Source of the DNA: Actinoplanes palleronii
Lineage (GTDB): Bacteria > Actinomycetota > Actinomycetes > Mycobacteriales > Micromonosporaceae
DNA length: 64,000 nucleotides
Direction: 5' to 3'
NCBI RefSeq assembly: GCF_016862315.1
Contig: NZ_BOMS01000053.1
Location: 1 to 64,000, forward strand
The translations under genes were made by a program, and so were the position numbers. Each line of letters opens with the position of its first letter. Within the stretch, counting starts at the first letter, position 1. Shown here in pieces: positions 8,080-18,458 of this stretch. The notes beneath the pieces are model-generated. The model was not told where the DNA came from. It saw only the letters and a list, made by a program, of their open reading frames with translations, and made no database searches.

Positions 8080-8486
8080 CGGGGCTCGCCGCGGTAGGTG
8101 CCGAACGCCCACAGGTTGCCCTCCGGGTCGCGGGCGGCGAAATCGCGGGAGCCGTAGTCGGTGTCGAACGGCTCCTTGACGATCACCGCCCCGGCCGCTC
8201 GGGCCCGCTCGGCCAGCTTGTCCGGCTCGTCAGTGACCACGTAGGCCCCGAACGTGCCCGGCTGCAGCGCCCACGCGTCGTCCGTCTCGTCGCGGACCGA
8301 GCCGAGCATGAGGCCACCGCCCGGCGGCCAGCTCAGCTGGCAGTGGTCGACCCGGTCGCCGTCGCCGTACGTCACGGTCTCCTCGAACCCGAACGCGGTC
8401 ACCAGGAAACGGATCAGTGCGCGGGCGTCGGCCGCCCGCAGGGTCGGCCAGATCTGCGGGGGCGGGGGTGTCTTCTGCTCAGTCAT
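8076..8486 (-). CDS. VOC (glyoxalase/bleomycin-resistance fold) protein
   Basis: A 136-residue vicinal-oxygen-chelate protein. It shows the paired beta-alpha-beta-beta-beta pattern: first half 'RALIRFLVTAFGFEETVTY', second half 'KLAERARAAGAVIVKEPF' ending in the characteristic RDPEGNLWAFGTY. Substrate unknown; members include antibiotic-binding proteins and dioxygenases, and this short form is often annotated as a glyoxalase. ATG 8486 overlaps the last 8 bases of the upstream AraC gene, implying translational coupling. The stop codon lies inside the last unit of the 36-37 bp array. Confidence 0.85.
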   Translation of the reverse strand: MTEQKTPPPPQIWPTLRAADARALIRFLVTAFGFEETVTYGDGDRVDHCQLSWPPGGGLMLGSVRDETDDAWALQPGTFGAYVVTDEPDKLAERARAAGAVIVKEPFDTDYGSRDFAARDPEGNLWAFGTYRGEPR

Positions 8487-9366
8487 GACCTCCATCGTGG
8501 TCGGCCGCGGCGGCGGACGCTTGGACGAAACCGAACTCGTCCGACAACCACCGCGACGGTGCACACCCGGCGAACGCCTGGAAGTCGCGGACCAGGTGGG
8601 ACTGGTCGGCATAACCGTGCTCGGCGGCGATGTCGGCGAACCGCACGCCGGGGCGCAACGCGCGGCGGGCGCGGTCGAAACGGGCGATCCGGCCCGCCTC
8701 CTTGGGGCGCAGGCCCAGCTCGGCGTGGAACCGGTCGGTCAGGTGACGCGCGCTCCAGCCGACCTCGCCGGCCAGCTCGGCGATCGGCGTGCCACCGCGG
8801 CACAGGCTCGCCCAGACGTGGGCGATCCGCTCGGCCGCGGCGTGTGCCGGCGGGATCGTGGTGCGGTGGCGCACTGCGTACCGATAAGGGGTGGAAGCGT
8901 CGGGAAGCAGGGCGGTCAGCGCCGTGTCGAGGGCCGCGAAGCGGGCCGGCCAGCCGGGCGCCGCGGACAACCGCTCGCGCAGCTGGCCGACGAACGGCGC
9001 GCCGAGGACGGCGCCCGGGTCGACGTCGAGGCCGGCCAGCTCGGCGGCGGGCAGGCCGAGCAGCGCCCGGCAGCCGGGCGGGTGCAGCGCCACCTGGACA
9101 CCCGACTGGCAGCCGTCGTGCGTGATCGTCGCCGGGCGCAGGTGCAGGCCGCCGAGGAGCGCGTCGAACGTGCCCGGGACCTGGCGCCGGTCGGGGTGCT
9201 CCGCGATGACCAGCGGCTCGTCCATCGTGAAGATCAGCGTGAGGTAGGGCGACGGCAGGCCACGATGCCGGCCGGGCGGGACGCCGCGCTGCCGATAGCC
9301 GGAGTAGAACGCGATGTGCGGCCGCAGCGGCGGCGCGGGGCGCGCCTGGACATACTCGTCGATCAT
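8479..9366 (-). CDS. AraC-family transcriptional regulator
   Basis: Regulator of 295 residues. The N-terminal two thirds is a ligand-sensing domain of the type found in one-component AraC activators (HIAFYSGYRQRGVPPGRHRG near residues 17-36). The C-terminal 100 residues carry two helix-turn-helix units: 'IAELAGEVGWSARHLTDRFH' and 'FADIAAEHGYADQSHLVRDF', with the family signature GYADQSHLVRDFQAFAGCAPSRW. Start ATG 9366 is set by a GGGAGG site 5 nt upstream; an upstream start has none. It is transcribed with the overlapping VOC gene, which is its probable target or partner. Confidence 0.88.
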   Translation of the reverse strand: MIDEYVQARPAPPLRPHIAFYSGYRQRGVPPGRHRGLPSPYLTLIFTMDEPLVIAEHPDRRQVPGTFDALLGGLHLRPATITHDGCQSGVQVALHPPGCRALLGLPAAELAGLDVDPGAVLGAPFVGQLRERLSAAPGWPARFAALDTALTALLPDASTPYRYAVRHRTTIPPAHAAAERIAHVWASLCRGGTPIAELAGEVGWSARHLTDRFHAELGLRPKEAGRIARFDRARRALRPGVRFADIAAEHGYADQSHLVRDFQAFAGCAPSRWLSDEFGFVQASAAAADHDGGHD

Positions 9367-9508
9367 CGGACCCTCCCGTCTCCGGCCTCCAGCCTGCACC
9401 TTCCCTCAGGGGAAAGGTCAAGGGAGCCGCAGCGAGTGGATCAGGCGGCGGTCCCGGAAGCCCGTTTGACAATGGCCCGATCGGGGCGGCCGAAAGGCGC
9501 CCTCATGA

Positions 9509-10663
<1,155 letters not shown>

Positions 10664-10665
10664 GG

Positions 10666-10715
10666 AGGCCGAAAGACAAAGCCCGCAGAGAGGCCGAAAG
10701 ACAAAGCTCGCAGAG
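10666..10715. repeat. Two 25-bp direct repeats after the monooxygenase
   Basis: Units 10666-10690 and 10691-10715 (aggccgaaagacaaagc, then cgcagag or tcgcagag) differ at one base. They start two bases after the monooxygenase stop codon, between convergent genes. A looser 15-bp repeat (gcccgacggttTgag) follows at about 10733 and 10768. Confidence 0.85.
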
Positions 10716-10852
10716 AGCAGGATGCCCGACGGTTTGAGAAAGACCGCCAGGCTGAGGGCGCCCGACGGCTTGAGGCGGCCGTCCGGCCGGCGCCCGCCGG
10801 ACGGCAAAGGAGCCCGGAACCGTCGACACGGCCCGGGCTCCGATGCGACCGC

Positions 10853-11356
10853 TCAAGCAGCGAGCGCGCTCGCCAGATCGTCGCGGAACGTGCGCTCGTC
10901 CTCGGTGACCGTCTCGGCGCCGATGCCGAGCAGGCCGCCGCTGGAGGCCGCGCCGACCACCGCGTCGGTGACCTCGAGCAGCCAGTGCCGGTAGGTCTCG
11001 GCGTCGGCCACCGAGGCCTTCGCCGAGAGCAGGGTGGCGACCTCGGCCGCGCGGCCCAGGACGTCACTCGCGTACGCGGCGGGGTCGGCCGGTTCGATCA
11101 CCGGCGCTTCCTCGCCCAACTCGGGGTCGCCCGCCTCGGCCACGGCGGCCGTGGCCACCGCGGTGACCAGGGTGCTCGCCGATGCGCGGGCGTCCGAGAT
11201 CCGGCTGATCCCGGCCGCGCTCTCGGCCCGGGTCTTGCGGGCGCTGTCATGGGTGGCGGCGCTGGCCGCGGTGACCACCGCGTGCGGAAGGCCGACAAGC
11301 AGCCCCCACTCGCCGTCGGTGAAGCCCAGCTTGGCGTAGAGCGGTTCGTCCGTCAC
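10853..11356 (-). CDS. Unrecognised 167-residue helical protein
   Basis: Function unknown. The sequence is Ala-rich and almost wholly helical, with an N-terminal aromatic segment (AKLGFTDGEWGLLVGLPHAV) and a C-terminal helix pair containing 'HWLLEVTDAVVGAASSGG'. It has no signal peptide or membrane segment. The opening resembles small actinobacterial proteins of unknown role with a repeated 'W..L...P..V..A.' pattern, but I cannot assign a family. Start GTG 11356 has an AAGGA-like site. It is convergent with the monooxygenase. Confidence 0.65.
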   Translation of the reverse strand: MTDEPLYAKLGFTDGEWGLLVGLPHAVVTAASAATHDSARKTRAESAAGISRISDARASASTLVTAVATAAVAEAGDPELGEEAPVIEPADPAAYASDVLGRAAEVATLLSAKASVADAETYRHWLLEVTDAVVGAASSGGLLGIGAETVTEDERTFRDDLASALAA

Positions 11357-11474
11357 TCAGGGAGTCCTTTCGCTTTCGTCGGCGGCCGACAGCGCATTGT
11401 CGCGCACTGCCGGGCCGGCGCCTCTCACCGCTCCCTCTACCCGATCACGCTGGTGTTCACCCCGGAGCCCTGCC

Positions 11475-11642
11475 GGTTCCGAGACCCGGGGCCCGGCCGG
11501 TTCCGAGACCCGGGGCCCGGCCGGTTCCGAAACCCGGGCCCCGGCCGGTTCCGAAACCCGGGCCCCGGCCGGTTCTGAAACCCGGGGCCCGGCCGGTTCT
11601 GAAACCCGGGGCCCGGCCGGTTCCGAAACCCGGCCCGGCTCG
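11475..11642. repeat. Seven 24-bp tandem repeats
   Basis: Units begin at 11475, 11499, 11523, 11547, 11571, 11595 and 11619. The pattern is ggttccgaaacccggggccc followed by ggcc, with alternating C/T and A/G changes. The period is a multiple of three, so an open plus frame reads as eight-residue GPAGSETR repeats, but nothing supports translation. The array ends 15 bp before the stop codon of the minus-strand methyltransferase. Confidence 0.9.
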
Positions 11643-11656
11643 TTCTGAAACGCGGC

Positions 11657-12706
11657 CTACGGGCGGGCCTCGTACACGATGTTGAACGGGGTCTCCGCCG
11701 CCCGCCGGAACCGGGTGAAACCGGCGTCCGCCGTCAGCCGCCGGATCGGCTCCTCGCCGGCCTGCGCGCCCAGCGAGTACCCGCCCTCCTGAGACAGCGC
11801 GCTCGGCACGCACAGGAACGCCGAGAACGCGTAGTACACCCGCCCGATCGGGTTCAGGTTGGCGCCCACCGAGTCACCGGCCGCCGGCTCCACGATCATC
11901 CAGGTACCGTCCGGGGTCAGCTTCGACCGTACGTGCCGTGCCGCGCCCAGCGGGTCGCCCATGTCGTGCAGCGCGTCGAACGTGGTGACCAGCTCGTACG
12001 GGCCGCCACCGAAGCTCTGCGCGCCGGCCGTCTCGAACCGCACCCGCCCGTCCAGCCCGGCGTCGGACGCCCGCTTGCGGGCCTGGTCCACCGAGTCCGG
12101 GTGGAGGTCCGACCCGGTGAAGACCGAGTCCGGGTACGCCGAGGCCATCAGCACCGTCGACGCACCGTGCCCGCAGCCCACGTCGGCCACCTGCACCCCG
12201 CCATGCAGTTTCGCCTCCACCCCGTCCAGTGCCGGCAGCCACGCGGCGACCAGGCTGGCGCTGTACCCGGGCCGGAAGAACCGCTCACACCCGGTGAACA
12301 CGTCCTCGGTATGTTGGTGCCAGCCCAGCCCGTGACCGGTCCGGAACGCCTCGGTGATCTGCGGTTCGGCCCGCAGCGCGCCCAGGGCCAGCTGGAACGC
12401 GCCCGGCGCGAAGATCGGCCCGTCCGGGTCGGTCAGCGCGAACGCCTGCTCCTCGGTGAGCGAGTACCGCCCGCTCGCCGGGTCGTACTCGACGTAGCCG
12501 CCGGCGGCCTGGCCGCGCAGCCACTCCTCGACGTAGCGCGGTGCGGTCCCGGTCCGCTCGGCCAGCTCCTCCGGGAGGGACGGCCCGGCGGTCAGCCCCT
12601 GGTAAAGACCGAGCCGATCCCCGATCACCACGCCGCCGGCGCCGATGGTGGCGCCCAGGTCACCGACGAACTTGTGTACGAACTCCATCAGCTTGTCGTC
12701 ATTCAT
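11657..12706 (-). CDS. SAM-dependent methyltransferase with winged-helix N-terminus
   Basis: A 349-residue class I methyltransferase. Residues about 1-90 form a winged-helix-like domain ([20 protein letters not shown]), typical of O-methyltransferase-like proteins. The SAM-binding core begins with motif [17 protein letters not shown] (about 170-185), followed by [13 protein letters not shown] and the post-motif ALHDMGDP. Substrate unknown; the family includes small-molecule and natural-product methyltransferases. ATG 12706 follows TAGAAC by 6 nt. It is divergent from the LuxR regulator at 12803 with a 96-bp shared control region, so it may be that regulator's target. Confidence 0.85.
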   Translation of the reverse strand: MNDDKLMEFVHKFVGDLGATIGAGGVVIGDRLGLYQGLTAGPSLPEELAERTGTAPRYVEEWLRGQAAGGYVEYDPASGRYSLTEEQAFALTDPDGPIFAPGAFQLALGALRAEPQITEAFRTGHGLGWHQHTEDVFTGCERFFRPGYSASLVAAWLPALDGVEAKLHGGVQVADVGCGHGASTVLMASAYPDSVFTGSDLHPDSVDQARKRASDAGLDGRVRFETAGAQSFGGGPYELVTTFDALHDMGDPLGAARHVRSKLTPDGTWMIVEPAAGDSVGANLNPIGRVYYAFSAFLCVPSALSQEGGYSLGAQAGEEPIRRLTADAGFTRFRRAAETPFNIVYEARP

Positions 12707-12789
12707 GCATCTGTTCTACGGACGTCCGGGCCGGGCCGAATCCGTGTCGGCTACCTAGCTCGGCCGCTGGTATCACCTAGCCCGGCGCT

Positions 12790-12795
12790 TAGTCT
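12790..12795 (+). promoter_or_regulatory. -10 hexamer TAGTCT, leaderless-type
   Basis: TAGTCT ends 7 nt before the ATG at 12803, in the divergent region shared with the methyltransferase gene. Confidence 0.55.
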
Positions 12796-12802
12796 CGGGG
12801 AT

Positions 12803-15373
12803 ATGAGGCGGCACCTGCTGGAACGCGACCAGGAGCTCGCCGAGCTGGCCGCGGCCGCCCGGCGGGCCGCCGCCGGGCACGGCTCGGTGGTGCTGGTGAC
12901 CGGCGAGGCCGGGATCGGCAAGTCGAGTGTGGCCGCCGCGGCCCGGTCGATCCTGCCGGCCGAGGGGCGGCTGCTGACCGGCTGGTGCGACGCACTGGCC
13001 ACCCCGCGGGTGCTCGGGCCGCTGCGTGACCTGATCGGCAAGGTGGGCACCGCGTTGACCGAGGCGCTCGCCGCCGGTGACCGGGCCCGGGTGCTCGAGG
13101 CGTTCCGGGCCGAGCTGGACTGGCCGGGCCACCCCACCCTGCTGCTGATCGAGGACGTGCACTGGGCCGACGAGGCGACCCTCGACGTGCTGCTGTTCCT
13201 GGCCCGGCGGATCGCGGCGCTGCCGGTGGTGCTGGTGCTGACGTACCGGGACGACGAGGTCGCCGCCGGGCACCCGCTGCACCAGGTGCTCGCCCAGGCC
13301 GCGACGGTGTGCCGGCTGCCGCTGGCCCGGCTCTCCGCGGACGCGGTGCGGACGCTTGTCGCCGGCCGCGGGCTGGACGCCGAGCGGGTCTTCGCGGTCA
13401 CCTCGGGCAACCCGTTCTTCGTCACCGAGGTGCTCGGCGCTCGCGACGCGGAAGGGGTGCCGGCCACCGTCGCGGAGGCGGTGCTGGCCCGGCTGCAGGC
13501 GCTCGACGAGCCGTGCCGGGTGGCGCTGGAGACCCTCGCGGTGGTGCCGTCCGCGGTGGAGCGCTGGCTGGTCGAGGCGTTGGTGCCGGGTGGCCTGGGC
13601 ACGCTGGCCGCCGCGGAACGGCGGGGGATGCTCAGTGTCGCGCCGGGGCGGGTGGCGTTCCGGCACGAGCTGATGCGCCGGGCGGTGGCGGCCGGGCTGC
13701 CGTCGTACCGAAGAATCGCCGCGAATCAGGCGGTGGTCGCCGCCCTCCTGGACCGAAGCGGGGTTGATCTCTCCCGGCTGGTGCATCACGCGGCCGAGGC
13801 CGGTGACGAGGCGCTGATCATCCGGTTCGCGCCGCCGGCCGCGGCGGAGGCGGCGAAGGCCGGCGCGCATCGCGAGGCCGCCGCGCACTACGCGCTGGCC
13901 CTGGATCAGCAGGCCGCGTTCGAGCCGGCGGTCCGGGCCGATCTGCTGGAGGGGTACGCCGAGGAGCTCTACCTGCTGGCCGACGCCACCCGCGCGGTGA
14001 CCACCCAGCAGGCGGCCCTCGCGCTGCGCCGGGATCTGGGTGATCCGGTCCGGATCGGGCTGGCGCTGCGCCGGCTCTCCCGGCTGCACTGGTGGGCCGG
14101 TGACCGCCCGGCGGCCGAGGCGTGCGCGTTCCAGGCGGTGTTCGTGCTGACCGGCGCCGGCGAACCGGGCGCTCTGGCGTTCGGCCTGAGCAATCAGTCC
14201 CAGCTGCACATGCTGGCCGGGCAGAACGCCGAGGCGATCGAGGTCGGCACCCGGGCGATCACGCTGGCCCGCCGGTCCGGCACGGACGCCGGGGTGCTCT
14301 CGCACGCGCTGAACAACGTCGGTTTCGCGCACTGGCAGGCCGGCGACGCCGCGACCGGGTGGCCGCTGCTGACCGAGAGCCTGACCGTCGCGCTGGCCGC
14401 CGGCGAGACCGATCACGCCTGCCGCGCCTACGCGAACATGTGCTGGCAGCTGCTCGACCACCTGCGGCTCGCCGAGGCCGACGAGATGCTGACCCAGGCG
14501 ATCGAGTTCGCCGACCGCAACGAGGCCCTCGGGTTCCTGCGCTACCTGCACGTCGCCCGGGCCCGCCTGCACCTGGCCCGCGCCGAGTGGGCGGACGCCG
14601 AACGCGAGGCCGGTTGGGCGGCCGGTGCGCCACCGAACATGCGCTGCCCGGCGCTCGTCGTGCAAGGGCTGGCCCGGGTGCGCACCGGTCGTCCGGGTGG
14701 CGACGAGATGATCGCCGAGGGGTGGGCGATCGCGTTGCGGATCGGCGAGGCGCAGCGGATCGGCCCGGCCGGCGCGGCGATGGCGGAGGCGGCGTGGCTG
14801 CGCGACGACCGGGTCGTCGCGGATCTGCTCGCGCCGGCCTATCGGCCGGTCTTCGGCGAGGAGGCGTTCGGCTATTGGTTGCGGCAGCTGGGGGTCCCGG
14901 TCAGGCTCAATTCCCATTTGTACGCACTACAAGCGGCCGGCGCGGCCCGGGAAGCAGCGGCCGGCTGGACCGAGGCGGGCTGCCGGTACGAAGCCGCCGT
15001 CGCCCTGGCCCACAGCTCCGACCCGGCCGACCTGCTCACCGCGATCACCGACCTGGACGCGATGGGCGCCGCCCCGCTCGCCCGCCGGCTCCGGCACCGG
15101 CTGCGCGAGCAGGGTGTCACCCGCATCCCGCGCGGCCCGCTCCCGGCCACCCGGGACAACCCGGCCGGGCTGACCGGCCGCCAGCTGGAGGTGTTGCGGC
15201 TGCTCGCGGCGGGCCTGAGCAACCCGGAGATCGCCACCCGGCTGCTCCTGTCGGTGCGCACCGTCGACGCCCACGTGGCCGCCGTCCTGACCAAACTGAC
15301 CGCGACCAACCGCCGGCAGGCCGTGGCCCACGCCCGCAACCTGGGCATCCTCCCCAACCTGGCCACCCGCTGA
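12803..15373 (+). CDS. Large AAA-ATPase LuxR-family regulator (LAL type)
   Basis: Transcription factor of 856 residues. Residues about 1-270 are an AAA/STAND ATPase with Walker [10 protein letters not shown] (about 34-42) and Walker [12 protein letters not shown] (about 113-123). The middle, about 330-760, is helical TPR-like repeats. The C-terminus is a LuxR helix-turn-helix ([20 protein letters not shown], then [13 protein letters not shown], about 790-852). LAL regulators usually activate nearby operons in response to an unknown inducer. The start at ATG 12803 matches the family's opening '[11 protein letters not shown]'; a longer upstream frame only overlaps the methyltransferase. Confidence 0.9.
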   Translation: MRRHLLERDQELAELAAAARRAAAGHGSVVLVTGEAGIGKSSVAAAARSILPAEGRLLTGWCDALATPRVLGPLRDLIGKVGTALTEALAAGDRARVLEAFRAELDWPGHPTLLLIEDVHWADEATLDVLLFLARRIAALPVVLVLTYRDDEVAAGHPLHQVLAQAATVCRLPLARLSADAVRTLVAGRGLDAERVFAVTSGNPFFVTEVLGARDAEGVPATVAEAVLARLQALDEPCRVALETLAVVPSAVERWLVEALVPGGLGTLAAAERRGMLSVAPGRVAFRHELMRRAVAAGLPSYRRIAANQAVVAALLDRSGVDLSRLVHHAAEAGDEALIIRFAPPAAAEAAKAGAHREAAAHYALALDQQAAFEPAVRADLLEGYAEELYLLADATRAVTTQQAALALRRDLGDPVRIGLALRRLSRLHWWAGDRPAAEACAFQAVFVLTGAGEPGALAFGLSNQSQLHMLAGQNAEAIEVGTRAITLARRSGTDAGVLSHALNNVGFAHWQAGDAATGWPLLTESLTVALAAGETDHACRAYANMCWQLLDHLRLAEADEMLTQAIEFADRNEALGFLRYLHVARARLHLARAEWADAEREAGWAAGAPPNMRCPALVVQGLARVRTGRPGGDEMIAEGWAIALRIGEAQRIGPAGAAMAEAAWLRDDRVVADLLAPAYRPVFGEEAFGYWLRQLGVPVRLNSHLYALQAAGAAREAAAGWTEAGCRYEAAVALAHSSDPADLLTAITDLDAMGAAPLARRLRHRLREQGVTRIPRGPLPATRDNPAGLTGRQLEVLRLLAAGLSNPEIATRLLLSVRTVDAHVAAVLTKLTATNRRQAVAHARNLGILPNLATR

Positions 15374-15457
15374 CCCCTACCCGCTGTCGCATCACCGCCC
15401 GCCGCTTGCTGACCGGCGGCCACCGTCCGGGTCGGCGTCGACTCGGTCCGGGCGACC

Positions 15458-15510
15458 GGCTGGTGCTCAGGGTTGCCTCGCGGACCTGGAGGGGACCGTC
15501 GGCACCAGCC
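15458..15510 (+). repeat. Palindromic repeat copy A1
   Basis: Degenerate 53-bp copy of the family defined by copy A2. The outer arms GGCTGGTG and CACCAGCC are intact, but the inner arms have diverged (GGTTGCCTCG replaces GGTGTCTCG). The surrounding gap 15374-15758 (385 bp) holds this copy, A2 and the MBL promoter, and no gene I can support. Confidence 0.7.
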
Positions 15511-15530
15511 GACCGCGCCGGGCCGCGCTG

Positions 15531-15582
15531 GGCTGGTGTTGAGGGGTGTCTCGCGGGTTTTTGGCACCCCTGAGCACCAGCC
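15531..15582 (+). repeat. Palindromic repeat copy A2 (best copy)
   Basis: 52-bp element: left arm GGCTGGTGTTGAGGGGTGTC, short loop, right arm GGCACCCCTGAGCACCAGCC. The arms pair at 17 of 20 positions. The same element is found at 46379-46431 and twice at 62622-62736, always in intergenic DNA and with GGTGTCTC on the plus strand. Confidence 0.9.
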
Positions 15583-15746
15583 GACCGCTGTTGTGGGGCG
15601 GTGCGGGGACGCGTTGTGGGATTGCGGTGCCGCACCGCCCCCGGGTGGGCGGCAGCGGCACGCGTAACCGGGATCGCGTGCTCCCGCCGTCCCGCGGGCG
15701 CGTCGCCCCGCGGCACCGCTGCCGGGAACAGGGGTGGGGCTAGCGA

Positions 15747-15752
15747 TAGATT
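15747..15752 (+). promoter_or_regulatory. -10 hexamer TAGATT, leaderless-type
   Basis: TAGATT ends 6 nt before the GTG at 15759; no ribosome site is present. Confidence 0.6.
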
Positions 15753-15758
15753 CGGCGG

Positions 15759-16430
15759 GTGCGCGAAGTGGTCGACGGGGTCTTCGAGATCCCTCTCGGA
15801 TATGTCAACGTCCATCTGGTCGTCACCGACGACGGGGTGGTGCTCGTCGACACCGGGCTGCCCGGGCGGGGCGCGACGATCGAGCGCGCGCTGCGCAAGC
15901 TCGGCCGGTCGCTGACCGACGTGCGGGCCGTGCTGCTCACCCACCACCACCCCGACCACGCGGGAAGCGCTGCCGACCTGCGGAGACGCGCCGGCGCCCG
16001 GCTGATCGCGCACGCCGCTGAGGCGCCGTTCATGAACGGCGCGTTCCCGCCGGCCGAGCCGACCGGCGGCCGGCTGCGGCGCTTCCTGGTCCGCACGATC
16101 GGCACTGTCGAGCCGACCAAGCTGGACCAGCTGGTGGGCGACGGCGCCGAGCCGGTCGACGGGTTCACCGCCGTGCACACCCCCGGTCACACCCGGGGGC
16201 ATGTGTCCTACCTGCTGGACCGCGCGGGTGGGGTGCTCTTCGCCGGTGACGCCGCCACCGCCGTCCGCGGGCGGGTGACCGGGCCGAACCCGGTGGCCAC
16301 CGCCGACCCGGACCGCGCCGCGGAGAGCCTCGCCCGGCTGGCCGAGCGGGACTTCGAGCATGCCGTTTTCGGGCACGGAAGCCCGATTTCGGGCGACGCC
16401 GCCGCACGTTTTCGCGAGGCTGTTACCTGA
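15759..16430 (+). CDS. Metallo-beta-lactamase-fold hydrolase
   Basis: Hydrolase of 223 residues with a complete dinuclear metal site: HHHPDH (about 56-61, the HxHxDH motif), the His of TPGHTRGHVSYL, the Asp of LFAGDAATA, and a final His in VFGHGSPIS. This is the glyoxalase II-like small MBL group; no extra domain marks it as a lactamase, nuclease or lactonase. The substrate is unknown. Start GTG 15759 is placed by a TAGATT -10 six bases upstream. It is preceded by two palindromic repeats and followed 64 bp later by a small membrane protein gene. Confidence 0.87.
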   Translation: MREVVDGVFEIPLGYVNVHLVVTDDGVVLVDTGLPGRGATIERALRKLGRSLTDVRAVLLTHHHPDHAGSAADLRRRAGARLIAHAAEAPFMNGAFPPAEPTGGRLRRFLVRTIGTVEPTKLDQLVGDGAEPVDGFTAVHTPGHTRGHVSYLLDRAGGVLFAGDAATAVRGRVTGPNPVATADPDRAAESLARLAERDFEHAVFGHGSPISGDAAARFREAVT

Positions 16431-16494
16431 CGGGACCCCATCGGCCGGCCCGCATGGCTATTGTCATGCGTCACGGTCGATGGACGGGGGCTGG

Positions 16495-16770
16495 ATGGGA
16501 TCGCTCGGTGTGGGTGTCCGCGGATCGGCCACCGTCCTGTTCACGGCCGGCGTGGTCGGCAGCGTCGGCTCGTCGCTCGCGGTGCTCGGCACGCTGCTGC
16601 TCGCGCCGGCGTTCGCGCGGGCCGCGGTCGACGTCTTCGTCGTCTCCGGCTGCGTCCTGGCCGCCGCGACGATCCTGCTCGTCGCCGCCCGGCTGACCGA
16701 CCGGGACGAGCCCTCCGCGGAGCCCGACTGGCACGCGGAGAGCGACCCGCAGGCCGAGCCGGGACGGTGA
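16495..16770 (+). CDS. Small two-pass membrane protein
   Basis: A 91-residue unrecognised protein with two long hydrophobic segments (about 9-35, containing GSATVLFTAGVVGSVGSSLA, and 44-66) and a hydrophilic acidic tail (DRDEPSAEPDWHAESDPQ). It is probably an inner-membrane protein with a cytoplasmic tail. Start ATG 16495 is chosen because it begins just before the first helix; ATG 16480 is an equal alternative and neither has a strong ribosome site. It ends three bases before the convergent recQ-like gene. Confidence 0.6.
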   Translation: MGSLGVGVRGSATVLFTAGVVGSVGSSLAVLGTLLLAPAFARAAVDVFVVSGCVLAAATILLVAARLTDRDEPSAEPDWHAESDPQAEPGR

Positions 16771-16773
16771 CGG

Positions 16774-18411
16774 TCAGGCGGCGGTGAGCAGTTTCTGGTT
16801 GACGACGACCGGCACGGACAGGGTCTTGTAGCCGACCGTGTCGAAGAGGACGGTCATCTTCTCCTCCTCGTAGCCCATCACCATGCCGGTGCCCCACTCG
16901 CCGTGGCGGACCTTGCTGTGGATGGCGAACGGGCCTTCCTCCTCGACCGCGTTCACCGCCTCCGCGCTGCCGTCGGCGCAGTTGTCGCAGTGGCCGCAGC
17001 TGCGCCGGATCTCCTCGCCGAAGTAGGCGAGCAGGGTCTCGGTGCGGCACTGCCGGCTCTCCGCGAACGCGCGCATCATGTCGGTCCGCGACTTGACCAC
17101 GGTCTGCTGCCGTTCGTGCTCGGCGACAGCGGTCTTGGCGGCCTTGGGCGGCATCGGCGCGCCGGGCGGGACGGAGAGTCTGCCGCCCGCTCCGGTGCGG
17201 ACCGCGCCGGCCTGCTCCAGCAGCGCGAGGTATTGCGCGAGACGGCGCGGGCCGAGCCCGGTCTTCTTCGCCAGCTCGGTCTTGGTGGTCACTCCCTTGT
17301 GCAGGGCGCCGGCCAGCTTGCGCAGCTCCTCCTCGTCCGGGCCGCCGCCGTTGAAGAAGCGCTGGATCGCCTCGTCCTCGGAACGCCATAGCAGCAGCAC
17401 CCGGCCCGGTTCGCCGTCCCGGCCGGCCCGGCCGATCTCCTGGAAGTAGCTGTCCGGTGAGTCGGGCAGCGCCACGTGCGCCACCCAGCGGATGTTCGGC
17501 TTGTCGATGCCCATGCCGAACGCCGAGGTGGCCACCATGATGTCGACCCGGTCGTTGGTGAAGTCCTCGTGCCGCTGCTCGCGCAGGGCGCCGGTCATCC
17601 CGCCGTGGTAGTACTCGGCGGAGTAGCCGGCCGCGGTGAGCTTCTCGGCGAGCTCCTCGGCCGCGCGCCGGGTGGGGACGTAGACGATGCCGGGCCGCTC
17701 TTCCTGGTCCAGCATCGCGGTCAGCCGCTTCCACCGGTACGTCTCGTCCGCGCAGTACGCCACCTCGAGGAACAGGTTGCTCCGGTCCAGTCCGGACACG
17801 TGGATCTCGGGCTTGCGCAGCCGCAGCCGGGCGATGATGTCGTCGCGGACCGGCGGCGACGCGGTGGCGGTCAGCGCCAGCACCGGCGGGCTGCCCAGCT
17901 CCTTGATCATGTCGCCGAGCGCCAGGAAGTCGGGCCGGAAGTCCGGTCCCCAGGCGGAGATGCAGTGCGCCTCGTCGACGGCGACCAGGCCGGGTTTGAG
18001 GGCGCGCACCTCGGCCAGGCGTTCCGGGTTGGCCAGCTGCTCCGGGGTGATGAAGAGGAACTCGGCGCGGCCGGCGCGCAGCTCCTCGATCGCCTCCTGC
18101 TGCTCGCGCGGCGTCTCGGCGGAGCTGACCCGGACCGCGCGGATCTTCGGGTCGTTCCGCTCGTTGAGTGCGGCGATCTGGTCCTGCTGAAGAGCGAGCA
18201 GCGGGGAGATCACCACGGTCGGGCCGGGCAGCAGCACGGCCGGGATCTGATAGATGGCCGACTTACCGGCTCCGGTCGGCAGCACCACGAGGGCGTCCTT
18301 GCGGCGCAGCACGGCGCGCATCGGCTTGAACTGGCCCGGGCGCAGGGACGGCCACCCGAAGTGGGTGCGAGCGACTTTGCGCAGTCGGGGGCCGTAGATG
18401 GGGAGCTTCAT
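16774..18411 (-). CDS. RecQ-family ATP-dependent DNA helicase
   Basis: Superfamily 2 helicase of 545 residues. Motifs: I LPTGAGKSAIYQIP (about 46), II DEAHCISAWGPDFRPDF (about 145), III LALTATASPPVRDDI, and V-VI FGMGIDKPNIRWV and QEIGRAGRDGEPG. A RecQ zinc-binding region follows with the cysteine cluster SCGHCDNC near residue 465. There is no HRDC domain. The last 55 residues (HGEWGTGMVMGYEEEKMTVL) resemble a small beta domain seen after some short actinobacterial RecQ proteins. Likely role: unwinding of 3'-tailed or forked DNA in repair. The start MKLPIYGPRL is preceded by GTGAGG-poor sequence, so start confidence is moderate. Confidence 0.92.
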   Translation of the reverse strand: MKLPIYGPRLRKVARTHFGWPSLRPGQFKPMRAVLRRKDALVVLPTGAGKSAIYQIPAVLLPGPTVVISPLLALQQDQIAALNERNDPKIRAVRVSSAETPREQQEAIEELRAGRAEFLFITPEQLANPERLAEVRALKPGLVAVDEAHCISAWGPDFRPDFLALGDMIKELGSPPVLALTATASPPVRDDIIARLRLRKPEIHVSGLDRSNLFLEVAYCADETYRWKRLTAMLDQEERPGIVYVPTRRAAEELAEKLTAAGYSAEYYHGGMTGALREQRHEDFTNDRVDIMVATSAFGMGIDKPNIRWVAHVALPDSPDSYFQEIGRAGRDGEPGRVLLLWRSEDEAIQRFFNGGGPDEEELRKLAGALHKGVTTKTELAKKTGLGPRRLAQYLALLEQAGAVRTGAGGRLSVPPGAPMPPKAAKTAVAEHERQQTVVKSRTDMMRAFAESRQCRTETLLAYFGEEIRRSCGHCDNCADGSAEAVNAVEEEGPFAIHSKVRHGEWGTGMVMGYEEEKMTVLFDTVGYKTLSVPVVVNQKLLTAA

Positions 18412-18458
18412 GGGGGTGAGGCCATCCGATCTGTGGTGAAGGTTGCCGCCTCGTACCC

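Noticed and set aside
11397-11648. A repeat protein with eight-residue GPAGSETR units
   Set aside because: The frame is only the consequence of a 24-bp array; no start with a ribosome site and no conserved flanks.
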